The position numbers and the translations under genes were made by a program. From Oasisia sp. SBJ-2009 (lineage: Eukaryota > Annelida > Polychaeta > Sabellida > Siboglinidae), in contig OZ024857.1 in the NCBI GenBank assembly GCA_964017155.1, positions 33,278,042 to 33,342,041 on the forward strand: DNA of 64,000 nt, in the 5' to 3' direction. Of this stretch, positions 1 to 12,137 are shown in pieces. Positions within the stretch are counted from its first letter, which is position 1; the number at the start of each line of letters is the position of its first letter. The notes under the pieces are model-generated. The model did no database searches, was not told where the DNA came from, and was given only the letters and a program-made list of their open reading frames with translations.

Positions 1-129
1 ACGCCGACATACGCGCCAACGCACGCACACACACGCACCCACACACATACCCACCCACGCACCACACACGCACCCACACACACGCACCCAAACACGAACC
101 CATACACGAATCCACACACGCACCCACAC

Positions 130-1029
130 ACGCATCGAGACATGCCCACAAACACACGCGCCCACACATACATACATACACACACAAGCATCACACACGC
201 ACCCATCCACACACTCACACGCACACACACACACGTGCGCCCACACACCCGCACCCACACAAGAATCCACACCAGCACACGCACCCGCACTAATACACGC
301 ACACACAAATATACCAAACACACACGCATCCACACACCGACACACGCGCACACCCAAACACACGCACCAACACACGCACACACACACGCGCCAACACACG
401 CACACACACGCGCAAACATACGCATACATATCCACACATGCACCACAAACGCATCAACACACGCACGCACCCACACACACGTGCACAAATATACACACAC
501 ACACACACAGACGCGCCAACACACGCACACCCACGCACCCACACACAACCACATGCGGACCCACACACGCCCACCCACGCACACATACACAACACAAGCA
601 CTCACAAACACATGCACTTACACACGCACACACACGCGCGCCAATACACGGACAAACACACGAACAGACACATACGCACCCACACACACATACACACACC
701 CACACAGACGAACCCACACACGCACACACAGGCGCCAACACAGGCATTCACACACGCACACGCATCCATACCCACCCACACCCACACACGCTCGCACATA
801 CACACACGCGTACCAGAAGATACTCACACACGCACCACACACACACCCACCTACACACACACGCACGCACTCACAGATACATGCCCCCATATGCACATAT
901 ACACACACGCCCCCATACACGCTCCCACACACGAATGCAAAAACGCACCCACACACTCACCCACACACTAACACACGCACACACACGAATCCACACACTC
1001 ACCCACACATGCACCGAAACACGCATACA

Positions 1030-1084
<55 letters not shown>

Positions 1085-1735
1085 CAACACACGCACTCAC
1101 ACACATGCACCCACACACACGCACCCACACACACGCACCCATACACACACGCACACACACACAAACACACACACATACACACATAGACAGACATGCACCC
1201 ACCCACAGACCCACAGACGCACCCATACAAGCACACACACACAGAAACACACGCACCCAGACCCACCCACGCACCCACACACATACATGCACCAATTTCC
1301 ATTAACCCAAATACACGCACACACACACGCGCCCACACATGCATCCATTCACACAAACGCACTGACCCACACACTCGCACCTACACGAATCCACACACGC
1401 ACGCACACACGAACTGACTCACCCACACACATGCACCCTCACACACGCACCTACTCACACTCACCCCCACACGCACGGACCCACACCGACATGCGCCCAC
1501 AGACGCACGCACACATATACAGACGCACCACACAAACACACACGCACCCACACACCCACACGCACCCACCCACACAGACATCTGCCCACACAAGCACGCC
1601 CACACAAGCACCTACACACCAATCCACACACGCACACACACACACGCACCAACACACGCACTCACAAACATGCACCCACACACACGCACCCTCATACACG
1701 CACGCACACACACAAACACTCACACACACACTCAA

Positions 1736-1769
<34 letters not shown>

Positions 1770-2700
1770 ATCCACACAGGCACCCACACACCCACCGACA
1801 AACGCGCACACTTTATGTCTCTCGCTCGCTCACTCTGTCTCTGTCACACGCGCGCGCACTCACACACGCACCCACACGCGCCAACACACGCACACACACA
1901 CACCTACACACACGAATCCACACACGCACCCACACTCGCACCGAGACAAGCCCACACACACGCGCCCACACATACACACATACACACACAAGCATCACAT
2001 ACGCACCCACCCACACACTCACACGCACACACACATACGTGCGACCACACACCCGCGCCCACACAAGAATCCACACCAGCACACGCACACGCACTAACAC
2101 ACGCACACACACATATTCCAAACACACACGCATCCACACATCGACACACGCGCACACACACACCCACACCCACACACACGCACCAACACACGCACACACA
2201 CGCGCCAACACACGCACACGCACACACACGCGCAAACATAAGCATACATATCCACACATACACCACAAACGCATCAACACACGCACGCATCCACACACAC
2301 CCACATGCGGACCCACACACGCCAACCCACGCACACATACACAACACAAGCACTAACAAACACATGCACTTAGGCACGCACACACACGCGCCAATACACG
2401 GACAAACACACAAGCAGACACATACGCACCCACACACACATACACACACCCACACAGACGCACACACACACGCACACACACGCGCCAACACACGCATTCA
2501 CACACGCACACGCATCCATACACACCCACACCCACACCCACACACGCTCGCACATACACACACGCGTACCAGAACATACTAACACACGCACCACACACAC
2601 AGCCACCCATACACACACGCACGCACTCACAGATACATGCGCCCATATGCACATATACACACACGCACTCACACACACGCACCCACACACGAATCCAAAC
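130..2700 (+). repeat. Imperfect direct duplication, period about 1.8 kb
   Basis: The segment starting near 130 is repeated starting near 1940. Matching landmarks are AGCATCACA at 187 and 1991 (offset 1804) and TACCAGAA at 811 and 2567 (offset 1756). Scattered substitutions and small length changes show it is older than the near-identical arrays further right. The exact ends cannot be fixed by eye. Confidence 0.75.
1811..1846 (+). repeat. CT-rich module (oldest-looking copy)
   Basis: A pyrimidine island (CTTTATGTCTCTCGCTC and following) interrupts the CA satellite and ends in a run of CGCGCG. It is the diverged counterpart of CT modules at 27527, 30827, 35729, 39031, 43895, 47213, 56863, 60053 and 62256. 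Confidence 0.8.
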
Positions 2701-3584
2701 ACGCACCCAAACACTCACCCACACACGGACACACGCACACACACACGAATCCACACACTCACCCACACATGCACCAACACACGCACTCACACACATACAC
2801 TCACATACACACACACTTCCACCGATACTCACGCACCCACTCACGAATCCACACACGCACCCACACACCCACCAACACACGGACTCACACACATGCACCC
2901 ACACACACGCAACCGCACCCACGCACTCACACACGCACCCAAACGCGCACAAACACACGCGCCAACACACACACACACACACACACACATACACTCACAC
3001 TTCCACCGATACTCACGCACCCACACACGAATCCACACACGCACCCAAACACGCACCAACACACGAACTCACACACATGCACCCACACACACGCAACCGC
3101 ACACACGCACGTACACACGCACCCTCACACTCACACATGCGCTCCATCAAACGCACACATACGCACATGCACTACACACGCAACCTCACACACAACCACA
3201 CACTCACGCACACACACACACGCACCTACACAAACAAACACATGCGCCAGCACAAGCACACACACACGCACCCACGCACCTACAGACGTTCCCTGACACG
3301 CAACCACACACGCACACACACGCGCCAACACATGCACACATGCACCACACACCCACCCAGACCCACACACGCAACCACACCCACACACGCACTCACACTC
3401 ACACAACCACACACACGCACACACACACACACGCTCGCACATCCACCCATACACACACACCCACCACACACGTATCCACTCACACATGCGCCCATACATA
3501 CACAGGTACACCCAACCACACGCATCCACACACACGCACCCACACATGAATCCACACACGCACCCACACACGCACCGATACACC

Positions 3585-3596
3585 CACATGCATGTG
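3585..3596. other. Strand-switch palindrome, CA to GT
   Basis: The perfect 12-bp palindrome CACATGCATGTG is centred between 3590 and 3591. To its left the plus strand is CA-rich; to its right it is GT-rich. This is the left edge of the inverted segment that ends at 6640. Confidence 0.85.
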
Positions 3597-3733
3597 TATG
3601 CGCGTGTGTGGTTGCGTGTGTTCGCATGTGTGTATGGGTGGGTCTGCGTCTGAGTGTGGGCGTGTGTTGGCGTGTGTGGGTGCATGTGTGGATGCGTGTG
3701 TGTGGTTGCATGTGAGGGTGCATGCGTGGAATC

Positions 3734-3776
<43 letters not shown>

Positions 3777-3862
3777 CGTGTGTTGGCGCGTGTGTGTGCG
3801 TTTTTGAGTGCGTGTGTGTGCGTGTGTGTGGGTGCGTGTGTGTGGGTGTGAGTGTGAGGAGT
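3597..3862 (-). repeat. CA satellite in inverted orientation (GT-rich on plus)
   Basis: Read on the minus strand this is the same satellite. Positions 3638-3672 are an exact 35-bp reverse complement of 54121-54155 and 57329-57363. The stretch near 3775-3815, containing a TTTTTGAGTGCG word, is the reverse complement of 53993-54033. It ends where ordinary mixed-composition sequence starts near 3863. Confidence 0.88.
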
Positions 3863-3979
3863 AAAAGTGTGAAGAGTGAGTGGTTGAGACAAACAATTTT
3901 TTTTGAAAAGAAGGGCAAATATTTTATCCTGACGCCAGTAGTAGCTTTTCTTAATGTAATATATTTCCCATGATATATA

Positions 3980-3982
<3 letters not shown>

Positions 3983-4035
<53 letters not shown>
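3983..4035. repeat. (TA)n microsatellite
   Basis: About 53 bp of uninterrupted alternating TA, bordered by TGATATATAATT on the left and TCAATTCC on the right. Confidence 0.97.
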
Positions 4036-4041
<6 letters not shown>

Positions 4042-4119
4042 CCATATACGTTTTATGATGTATGTACGCTTATTCGAAAAGAATCCCGTATATAAGGCTG
4101 TTTAGAAATGCGATTTATG

Positions 4120-4160
4120 ATAATAGTAATAATAGTAGTAATAATAATAATGATAATAAC
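4120..4160. repeat. Imperfect (TAA)n microsatellite
   Basis: ATAATAGTAATAATAG-type trinucleotide repeats with G and A interruptions. Confidence 0.9.
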
Positions 4161-5409
4161 AAGAGGGTTAAAGTGTGTACGTGCGTCAACGGAGTGACTG
4201 GGGGAAGTTGGATTGATGACATTCATCATAATACTTAATTTAAAAGAGTGTTTGACACAGGATATCTACAGGGCTTGGTAGACTACTTCGTAGGTTCTGA
4301 CATCTTGTGCCCTGTTAGCTGATCTCTACAAATGCCATTTTGGGAGCATTGGTGGAAACTGGTTGTTTTGCATGTTGTCTGTGTGTAGCGGGGCTTTACA
4401 CTGGTCTGTTCGTTGTACACAGGCACAATAGTTTCCACAGAACAATGTCTTATGGTATTTAATTCTACACATGCCAACAACTGGAAACATTGAAATGTGT
4501 GTACCTCGTGGCATGAGCTAGCAAAAGCAAAATGGATTCCTTCGCTGCTGTCGAGCGCATTTTAATTGCTACTGCGACTTACCGGAGACGTATGAAGTGG
4601 GCATTGTGTCGTCTTCCGTGGAGTAAGCCTGTACATGTCTTGCATACATCGTCGTTGTTTAGTAGTTCCTACAGTTTGAACATAAAAATAATAATTGTAA
4701 TAGCTGACTACCCTGAATATCCACGTCAAACAAAATGTAAGCCGATGTGCGCATGTGCCCATAACACGTGACTGGTCAACCAGACCAAACGTGAATAGCC
4801 AGTCTGTCGCCTCGTGCTAGGTAACAAAAGCTATTGTCCCGGAGAAGGTTATTGTCCTGTGTTATGTCATTCTGTGTGCTTACGTGTGCGTGCGTATGAC
4901 CGTTTATTCGTGAGTGCGTGCGTACGTACGTACCTTGGAATGGCATATCCATGCAATACTTTATAGGCGTTTATTTATCTCTAAGGGTTCAACTGTCGAC
5001 AATATTGACGTTAAGCAATGCGTCAGTAGGCAGGCATATACATTTTAATGTCCTGCAATGTATAGTCACTGTTCTCGGGTCACTGTTCTCGGAAACATGA
5101 CATCATGTTATGTCTGCGTGCGCGCGTTTGGCGCTTGCGTGCGTGTGTGACGTGCAGGAGTTATTTGTCTTCTTGAAAACATCGTATTGTGTACCTTTGT
5201 GCGAGTGTGGGGTATTGTCCCCTAATGATAAGTCAACAACAGTGCGCGTGTATGCGGGTTCAACGGATTAAGCATGTAGTGTATTGAAGAGACAGGCGTG
5301 TGGTGTGTACAATGTACATAAATGGTTGGACAAGTGGTTCGGGCGGGAACGGGTAGGCAGGTAGCACTATATAAATATATACATGGAACAGAAGGCATAG
5401 ACCCTCTGT

Positions 5410-5422
5410 GGGGGGGGGGGGG
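5410..5422 (+). repeat. G homopolymer
   Basis: Thirteen consecutive G between TCTGT and CTACG. Such a run is prone to length error in sequencing and to slippage. Confidence 0.9.
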
Positions 5423-5875
5423 CTACGATTGTGGACTCGCAGGGACGGATGACGTCATCCCATTGCGGTGATGTAATGAAGCGCAACAAAACCTTAATCC
5501 AAACCAAGTTCTCAGTGTGTCCTACCTTTAAACGGTTATCGTATCGTGGTTGGTAACGTTGCGATTTCAGTAGGCCTGTATCATTGTTGTTCATTAAAGT
5601 TTATACACACAAATCAGTGGTTGTGCAGCTCTTTGTGATAACATTTACAGTTTACTAAAGTCACTTCTCAAAATAAACCAGTTAATTTGAAGATAAAACA
5701 AGTACCGTGTTATATAATGTTACTATATATCAGGCATTTTTATTTGTTTGGATCGATGTGAATGCCCAGAAATTGTAAAAAAAAATTAAACTGCTACTTT
5801 TTTCTCTAATGTTTGCATAGGCGTATCTTAGAGTACATAGGTAGTACTGGTTATTATATTAATTTTTCACGGGAT

Positions 5876-6036
5876 GATTGAGTGAATGTGTGAGACAGTG
5901 GATGAGTCGGTCAGACCGAGAGTTGGTGACACAGAGAATTAGTTGGTGAATAAATCGGCGAGTAAACAAATGAGTGAATCAAACATTTTGTCAGTCGGTG
6001 ATCGAGTGAGTCAGTGAAGGAGTACTTGAGTGAGTG
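5876..6036 (+). repeat. Degenerate GAGT/GTGA-rich stretch
   Basis: Repeated GAGTGA, GAGTC, TCAGTC and GTTGGTGA words without fixed spacing (for example GAGTGAATG at the left and GAGTGAGTC near 6006) suggest a decayed tetra- or pentanucleotide repeat. It lies about 150 bp before the pentamer array, so the two may be related, but I cannot show it. Confidence 0.5.
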
Positions 6037-6185
6037 CCTTTTAATAGACAACATCAATATTTCCACAACGAAGCTCCTCCCCATCGCCATGAGTGAGGCT
6101 GACTCTTGCCAGCCTCTGAATAATGCCCCAGCCGTGTCATTGACGCTAGATAAATCCATGTATGTGGTGAACGAATACCTTTTAC

Positions 6186-6575
6186 GCAGTCCAGTCCAGT
6201 CCAGTCCAGTCCAGTCCAATCCGGTCCGGTCCGGTCCGGTCCGGTCCGGTCCGGTCCGGTCCGGTCCGGTCCGGTCCGGTCCGGTCCGGTCCGGTCCGGT
6301 CCGGTCCGGTCCGGTCCGGTCCGGTCCGGTCCGGTCCGGTCCGGTCCGGTCCGGTCCGGTCCGGTCCGGTCCGGTCCGGTCCGGTCCGGTCCGGTCCGGT
6401 CCGGTCCGGTCCGGTCCGGTCCGGTCCGGTCCGGTCCGGTCCGGTCCGGTCCGGTCCGGTCCGGTCCGGTCCGGTCCGGTCCGGTCCGGTCCGGTCCGGT
6501 CCGGTCCGGTCCGGTCCGGTCCGGTCCGGTCCGGTCCGGTCCGGTCCGGTCCGGTCCGGTCCAGTCCAGTCCAGT
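6186..6575 (+). repeat. CCGGT pentamer array with CCAGT edges
   Basis: 68 uninterrupted CCGGT units occupy 6221-6560. The left edge is GCAGT, five CCAGT and one CCAAT (6186-6220); the right edge is three CCAGT (6561-6575). Five is coprime to three and no unit contains a stop, so all frames are open and yield GPVRS on plus and TGPDR on minus; neither is a credible protein. Every core unit contains CCGG, giving one CpG per 5 bp. Edge CCAGT units are what CpG deamination would leave. Confidence 0.98.
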
Positions 6576-6639
6576 GTGTGGGTGTGTTTGCGTGGTTGCA
6601 TGTGTGGGTGCTTGCGTGGATTCGTGTGTGTGCGTGTGT
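6576..6639 (-). repeat. Short CA satellite piece in inverted orientation
   Basis: The plus strand is GT-rich. Its reverse complement over about 6592-6632 matches 7325-7365 for 41 bp without mismatch, including the unusual ACGCAAGCACCC word. It is therefore a piece of the adjacent right-hand satellite, turned around. Confidence 0.85.
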
Positions 6640-6646
6640 CACACAC
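6634..6646. other. Strand-switch point, GT to CA
   Basis: GTGTGT (6634-6639), one C, then ACACAC (6641-6646) forms a small inverted repeat. The plus strand is GT-rich to the left and CA-rich for the rest of the window. This is the right edge of the inverted segment. Confidence 0.8.
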
Positions 6647-6810
6647 ATGAACGACACACACCCATACACACGCACCGAAACACGCACCCACACCCACGCG
6701 CCCACACACACACGCCCACACACGCACCCATAAACACACACTCGTACCACACACACACCCACACACAGGTACCCTCACACAGGTACCCACACACAGGCAC
6801 CCACACACAG

Positions 6811-6865
<55 letters not shown>

Positions 6866-7854
6866 GGCACACTCTCACCCGCGCCAACACACGCACACAC
6901 ACACACACAGACACACAGGCACCAAAAAAAACACATATGCGACCACACACACGCCAACACACGCACCCACACACACACGAACCCACACGCACACACACCC
7001 ACACCTACACACGCCCCCACATACACACACGCGCACCAGCACTAGTACACACACCCACACACACGCACCCACACACGCACGCACCCCACACGCACCCACA
7101 CAGACATGCGCCCACACACGCACGCACACACACGCACCCACACCCACGCACACACAAACACGCAACCACACACGCGCCATCACATGCACCCATACACACA
7201 CGCACCATACAAACGCAATCACAAACGAATCCACACACGCACCCACACACGCAACGACACACACACACACACACTCGCACGCAAACACGCACGCAAACAT
7301 ACACACACGCGCCAACACACGCACACACACACGAATCCACGCAAGCACCCACACATGCAACCACACCAACGCACCCACACACGCACCCACACGCGCTAAA
7401 ACACGAAGACGCACACATATGCACCCACGCACTCACGCATCCATTCACCCACACACGCACACATACGAGCCAATACAAGCACACACAAACCTGCGAATCT
7501 ACATACGCACCGACACACGCACCAACACACGCACATGCACCCACACACACGCACCCACACACGCTGGTTCACATGCACCCACACACGAACTCACCCACGC
7601 ACCCACACAAACAAACGCGCCAACACAAGCACACACAAACACACGCAAGTACACACGCGCCCACACACGCACACATGCGCGCCAACACACGCCCACATAA
7701 ACACACACATGCACCACACACGTACCCTCGCAAACGCACCCACACACGCACTTACACACGCACCCACACAATCACGCACGCGCGCCAGCACAAGAACCCG
7801 TGCCCACACACGCACCCACACACGCACCTACACACGCACGCACAACACACGTAT

Positions 7855-7894
<40 letters not shown>

Positions 7895-7949
7895 GCAGCC
7901 ACCCACACAAACACACACATACGCCCAAACACGCGCCAATACACGCGCG

Positions 7950-7990
<41 letters not shown>

Positions 7991-8964
7991 TCACTCACTC
8001 ACAAACACAACCACAACCACAATCACACATACCCACATATGCACTCACGCGCCAGCACAAGCACACGCACACGCACCCACTCACATGTACCCACACATAC
8101 ACACCCCCACACACGCATCCACACACGCACTCGGAAACATCCTCACACACACGCCACACACGCACCCACTTACGCTCACACACGCACAAAGACACGCACA
8201 CACGAACCCACTCAAACAAACGCACCCACCCTCACAGATAGCCCCACACGCACCCACACACGCACCCACATTCGCTCACACATGCGCTAGCATACGCACA
8301 CCCACCCACACACACACGCACGCCACACACGCACCCACCCAAACACCCACTCACATTCGCCCACACACGGTCCACCTCACGTACACACACACGCACCCAC
8401 ACACACAAACGCACCCACACTCGCACGTACCAACACACACACCCACACACACAAAAATTCCAGCACAAGCACACACACACACACGCACCCACACACGAAC
8501 ACCCCCGCGACAACACACACTCACATACACACATACACACACATGCACCACACACACACACACACACACGCTCCAGCACAAGTACACACACGCACCCACA
8601 CACGAACACCCCCGCGACAACCCACACACACACACACACACGCGCGGGCGCGTTAGCAAAAACCCACCCACACAACTGCACCCAAACACGCACACACACG
8701 AGCCAACACACGCACACCTACACACACACGCACACATGAAACACACGCGCACCCACACACACGCAACCACCCGCACACATGCGCCCACACACATACACAC
8801 GCGCATCCACACACGCACCCACACACGCACACTCACACACGCACCCACACACACGCACCCACACACGCACGAACCTACACCGACATGCTCCAACACACGC
8901 ACGCACTCTGACACGCACCCACACAGGAATCCACACACGCACACATATACACACGCACCACGCA

Positions 8965-9004
<40 letters not shown>

Positions 9005-9921
9005 CCCCCCACACACACACACACGCACCCACACACAGACGCACGCACCCACACAGACATGTGCCCACATAGGCACGCACACACGCACCCACACACGAAT
9101 CCACACACGCATCCACACAATCACACACACGCGCCAGCACAAGCACACACACACACCAGCACCCACGCACCTATTGACGCACCCACACACGCACCCACTT
9201 ACGCCCACACACACGATAACACACACACACACACACACACACGCACGCACACACACACACAAGCGCACCCACACTCACACGTACCCACACACTCACCCAC
9301 ACACGCATCCACACACACACACACACATGCAACCACACACGCACACACACGCGACAACACACGCACACGTACCCACATACTCCACACATGCACCCAAACA
9401 CACACGCATGCACACACGCACCAACACACGAATCCACACACGCACCGACACACGCACCGACATACGCACCCACACGCACACACACGCGCAAAGCCACGCA
9501 CACATACAAATATGCACCACACACCCACCCACACACAGGCACCCACACACGCAACCACACACGCACCCACACGCACCCACACGCGGACATACCCGGACAC
9601 ATACACATATGCACCACACGCGCACCCACATGCACATTCCCCCACAGACACATACACACACACAGACACGCGCGCACCCATATACTCGCACCCACACACG
9701 AATCCACACAAGCACCGACACACGCACCGACACACGCACACAAAAACACGCACCCACACACGCTCAAACACACACACACACACATACACGGGCACCACAC
9801 ACGCTCAGTCACACACGCGCAAGCACCAACACACACGCGCCCACACACAAACACACATGCCCCCTCACACACACGCACACACATGCGCCAACACACGCAC
9901 ACACACACACACACACGCACC
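6641..9921 (+). repeat. CA/CG-rich satellite, block 2
   Basis: Same satellite family as block 1. Landmarks CACTCGGAAACATCC (near 8128) and CGCGGGCGCG (near 8643) match 32589/33125, 40775/41305, 48957/49493, 60920/61409 and 63099/63581. The last 600 bp (about 9330-9921) match the satellite left of LINE copies 2-5 (for example 14590-15090), so this is the original left flank of the LINE insertion. No gene is supported. Confidence 0.92.
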
Positions 9922-9936
9922 TATCATCATCATCAT
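9922..9936 (-). repeat. LINE 3' tail, short ATG/GAT repeat
   Basis: On the minus strand the element ends ATGATGATGATGATA and then enters the CA satellite. Short tandem tails rather than poly(A) are a known habit of RTE-type LINEs. The C-terminal frame runs through this tail without a stop. Confidence 0.75.
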
Positions 9937-10413
9937 GCTGTCGGTCGCGAAGCGACAAAGACTGCTTCCATCACCTGATCTGCATGCTCTGCATTTGTCT
10001 CTCTGCTGTGAGAGTGATGTCCAGGATTCGATCTTTATGTCTCTCAGCTTCAGGTTTCTCTTGATGGTATCTTTGAACCGGAGACGAGGGCGCCCTCTCT
10101 TTCTGTGACCAGAAGACAGTTGGGAGTGGATAACCTTCTTCGGTAGCCTGTCTGATGACATCCTCATGAGGTGTCCAGTCCACCGGAGATTCTTTCTGAT
10201 CAGAAGATCTTCCATAGATGGCAGCCCTGTCCGTTCGAGTATTTCCTTGTTTGTCACTTTGTCCATCCAGGTTATCCTCATGATCGAACGCAGATGTCGC
10301 ATCATAAAGGCATGCAGCTTTTTCACCTGTCGTCTGTACACTGTCCAGGCCTCGGCTCCGTAGAGGAGGGTGGACAGCACAATTGCACGGTATATCTTGC
10401 CTTTAACCCGCAT
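9922..10413 (-). pseudogene. LINE polyprotein C-terminal region, out of frame with RT
   Basis: About 164 codons starting MRVKGKIYRAIVLSTLLYG, then the usual post-RT features: LLYGAEAWT, a RKNLRWTGHLMRM block and a basic GHRKRGRPRLRFKD block. In related LINE proteins this follows the RT thumb directly, so its separate frame marks a frameshift, with probable loss of a few residues, between about 10405 and 10418. The frame then runs into the satellite to 9865 with no native stop. Confidence 0.88.
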
Positions 10414-12074
10414 GGACGTAGTCGGCCGAAAGATGCACTAGCCTTGGCCATCCTCCTCTGTATTTCATCTTCAATGCATCCGTCACTTGATATAGTGCTT
10501 CCGAGGTAGGTGAATTCCATAACAGAGTTCAGCTTGTTTCCATCAGCCATGATATCCTCCTCTCGGGTTCTTGTAGAGTTGGGTTGGTACAGCACCTCGG
10601 TCTTCTTGATGTTAATCTTCAGGCCGAACTTCTTTGACGCATTGGAAAAAGCATCCACTATTTTCTGCATCTCTTCAGCAGAGTGTGCAACCAGTGCACT
10701 GTCATCTGCGAATAGCAGCTCCCTCATCAGTATCCGTGTAGTCTTGGTCTTCGCTATGAAGTGTGCGACGTTGAATAGGTCAGCGCTCTGTCTGGACTGT
10801 ATGTAGATGCCATCCCCCATGTCTCGGAAAGCATTGTCGAACATTGCTGAAAGGAAGATGGAAAAGAGCGTGGGCGCCAGTACACGGCCTTGCTTGACCC
10901 CATTTGTGACCCTGAACGATTCCGAGACTTCCCCTCCAACATTAACAGTCGCCATCATTCCGGAATGTAGTGCCTCGATCATTGTTGTGAACTTCTCTGG
11001 GCAGCCATACTTTTTCAGTAGCTGCCATAGTCCGGTCCTCCCAACTGTATCGAACGCCTTACTGAAGTCGACAAATACCATGTACAGTGGTCGGTCCTGC
11101 TCAATGCACTTTTCTTGTAGTTGTCGGAGACAAAATATCATATCCACGGTGCTCCGGTTACCTCTGAAGCCACATTGTGTCTCCGGAACTACCTCTGGTG
11201 TTATGTGGGTAGATAGTCTGTTGAGGAGGATCCTGGCGAAGATCTTGCCTGCTATGGAAAGAAGAGAGATTCCTCTATAGTTCCCACAGTCTGTTCGATC
11301 ACCTTTCTTGTAGACGGTTACAATGCTGGCATCCTTCCATGCTTGTGGTACAGAACCCATCTCCCAGGCATTGGTGATTAGTTGGTGCAGTGTGCTGAAC
11401 AGATTGTCTCCTCCATGCTTCCATACTTCTGCAGGAATTCCATCTCCTCCAGGTGCTTTGCCATCTTTCAGGCTGGCGATTGCTCTAGCCATCTCATCCA
11501 TAGTTGGAACCTCATCAAGGCTTGTCTTGGTAATGCGCTGCGGGATGTTGTCCAGAGCCTCGTGATCTATGTCGCCAGGAACGTTGAGTAGCTTCTGGAA
11601 GTGTTCACTCCATCTTGCCACAACTCTCTTGCTGTCAGAGAAGGTTTCCATTCCGTCTGTTGATTTTAGTTGAACAGGTCCCTTCTTTTTGGGTCCCCAC
11701 ACTTCATTCAGTCCATTGTAGAAGCCCTTCGTGTTGTTACTGTCAGCAGCTCTCTGCAGCTCCACTGCCTTCCTTTCCCACCAGTCTGACTTCAGTGGAC
11801 GGGTGCGTTTTTGTAGCAGTCTGCAGGCATCTTTGTATGCTGCAGTGGTGGATCTAGTGCTCCTGGTTTGCAACACTCTCGGGTGGGCTTGATCTCTTCT
11901 GCTCATAAGAGTCTGTAGCTCCTGGTCGTTGGGGTCGAACCAGTCCTGGTGTTTTCTGTCTGGCTTGCCAAGATATGTCTTGGCTGTGTTGTACACGACC
12001 TGCTGCAGAGCTGCCCATTCCTCGTCTGGTGTTGAATTTTTCTTCTCCTCCCAGTGGGCGAGAGCATTGTCCAT
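10323..12074 (-). pseudogene. LINE reverse transcriptase region
   Basis: Begins MDNALAHWEEKKNS but is really the continuation of the endonuclease frame, cut off by a TAG at 12138. Motifs by residue of this frame: DGKAPGGDGIPAE at 204-216, DCGNYRGISLLS at 262-273, DFSKAFDTV at 336-344 with metal-binding Asp336, NGVKQGRVLAPTLF at 391-404, and FADD at 455-458 with the catalytic Asp pair 457-458. LGSTIS at 524-529 belongs to the thumb region. From about residue 553 the frame is wrong and the last 30 residues are not element sequence. Odd residues are Arg397, where family members usually have a small or Cys residue, and Gly345 after AFDTV. Confidence 0.93.
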
Positions 12075-12137
12075 CTCCTGCTCAAAACTCTCCCTATGGC
12101 TGATGGTATTTAGTTTTGCAGTGTTGAGCTTGGTCGG

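Larger units (their letters stand above)
1..3590 (+). repeat. CA/CG-rich satellite, block 1
   Basis: The plus strand is almost entirely C and A, with G mostly inside CACG. Short words such as CACGCACCC, ACGAATCC and GCGCCAACAC recur in variable order. Non-CA landmarks match the 8.2-kb units downstream: TACCAGAA near 811 and 2567 matches 28273 and 29097, and an ACCAATTTCCAT word near 1291 matches one near 28751. This block is therefore a diverged, LINE-free relative of that satellite. No gene is credible here; the open frames exist only because T is too rare to form stop codons. Confidence 0.93.
3863..6185. other. Single-copy, non-satellite island; no gene recognised
   Basis: Base composition becomes ordinary and AT-rich, and no second copy appears in the window. 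The longest open frames are 60-80 codons (for example minus 5367-5594 and 4283-4480). None shows a recognisable domain, a codon pattern or convincing exon structure. I saw no tRNA cloverleaf or known transposon terminus. It holds a TA tract, a TAA tract, a G-run and a GTGA-rich stretch, listed separately. It may be original flanking DNA or an unrecognised non-autonomous element caught in the satellite. Confidence 0.6.

Noticed and set aside
1..3590. Telomeric repeat
   Set aside because: No TTAGGG-type runs are present on either strand; the CA-rich words vary and have no 6-bp telomeric period.
4283..5594. Small open frames in the single-copy island (minus 4283-4480, plus 4532-4771, minus 5367-5594)
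   Set aside because: Lengths of 60-80 codons are expected by chance; no domain, signal peptide or conserved residue pattern is recognisable, and one spans a G homopolymer.
3863..6185. Non-autonomous DNA transposon or tRNA-derived SINE in the unique island
   Set aside because: I could not find terminal inverted repeats, a target-site duplication, or A/B box promoter sequences that hold up; the only flanking inverted symmetry is the satellite strand switch.
5911..6762. Pentapeptide-repeat proteins from the CCGGT array (TGPDR on minus, GPVRS on plus)
   Set aside because: A stop-free 5-bp repeat gives open frames on both strands automatically. There is no start context or family match, and the frames run into satellite.
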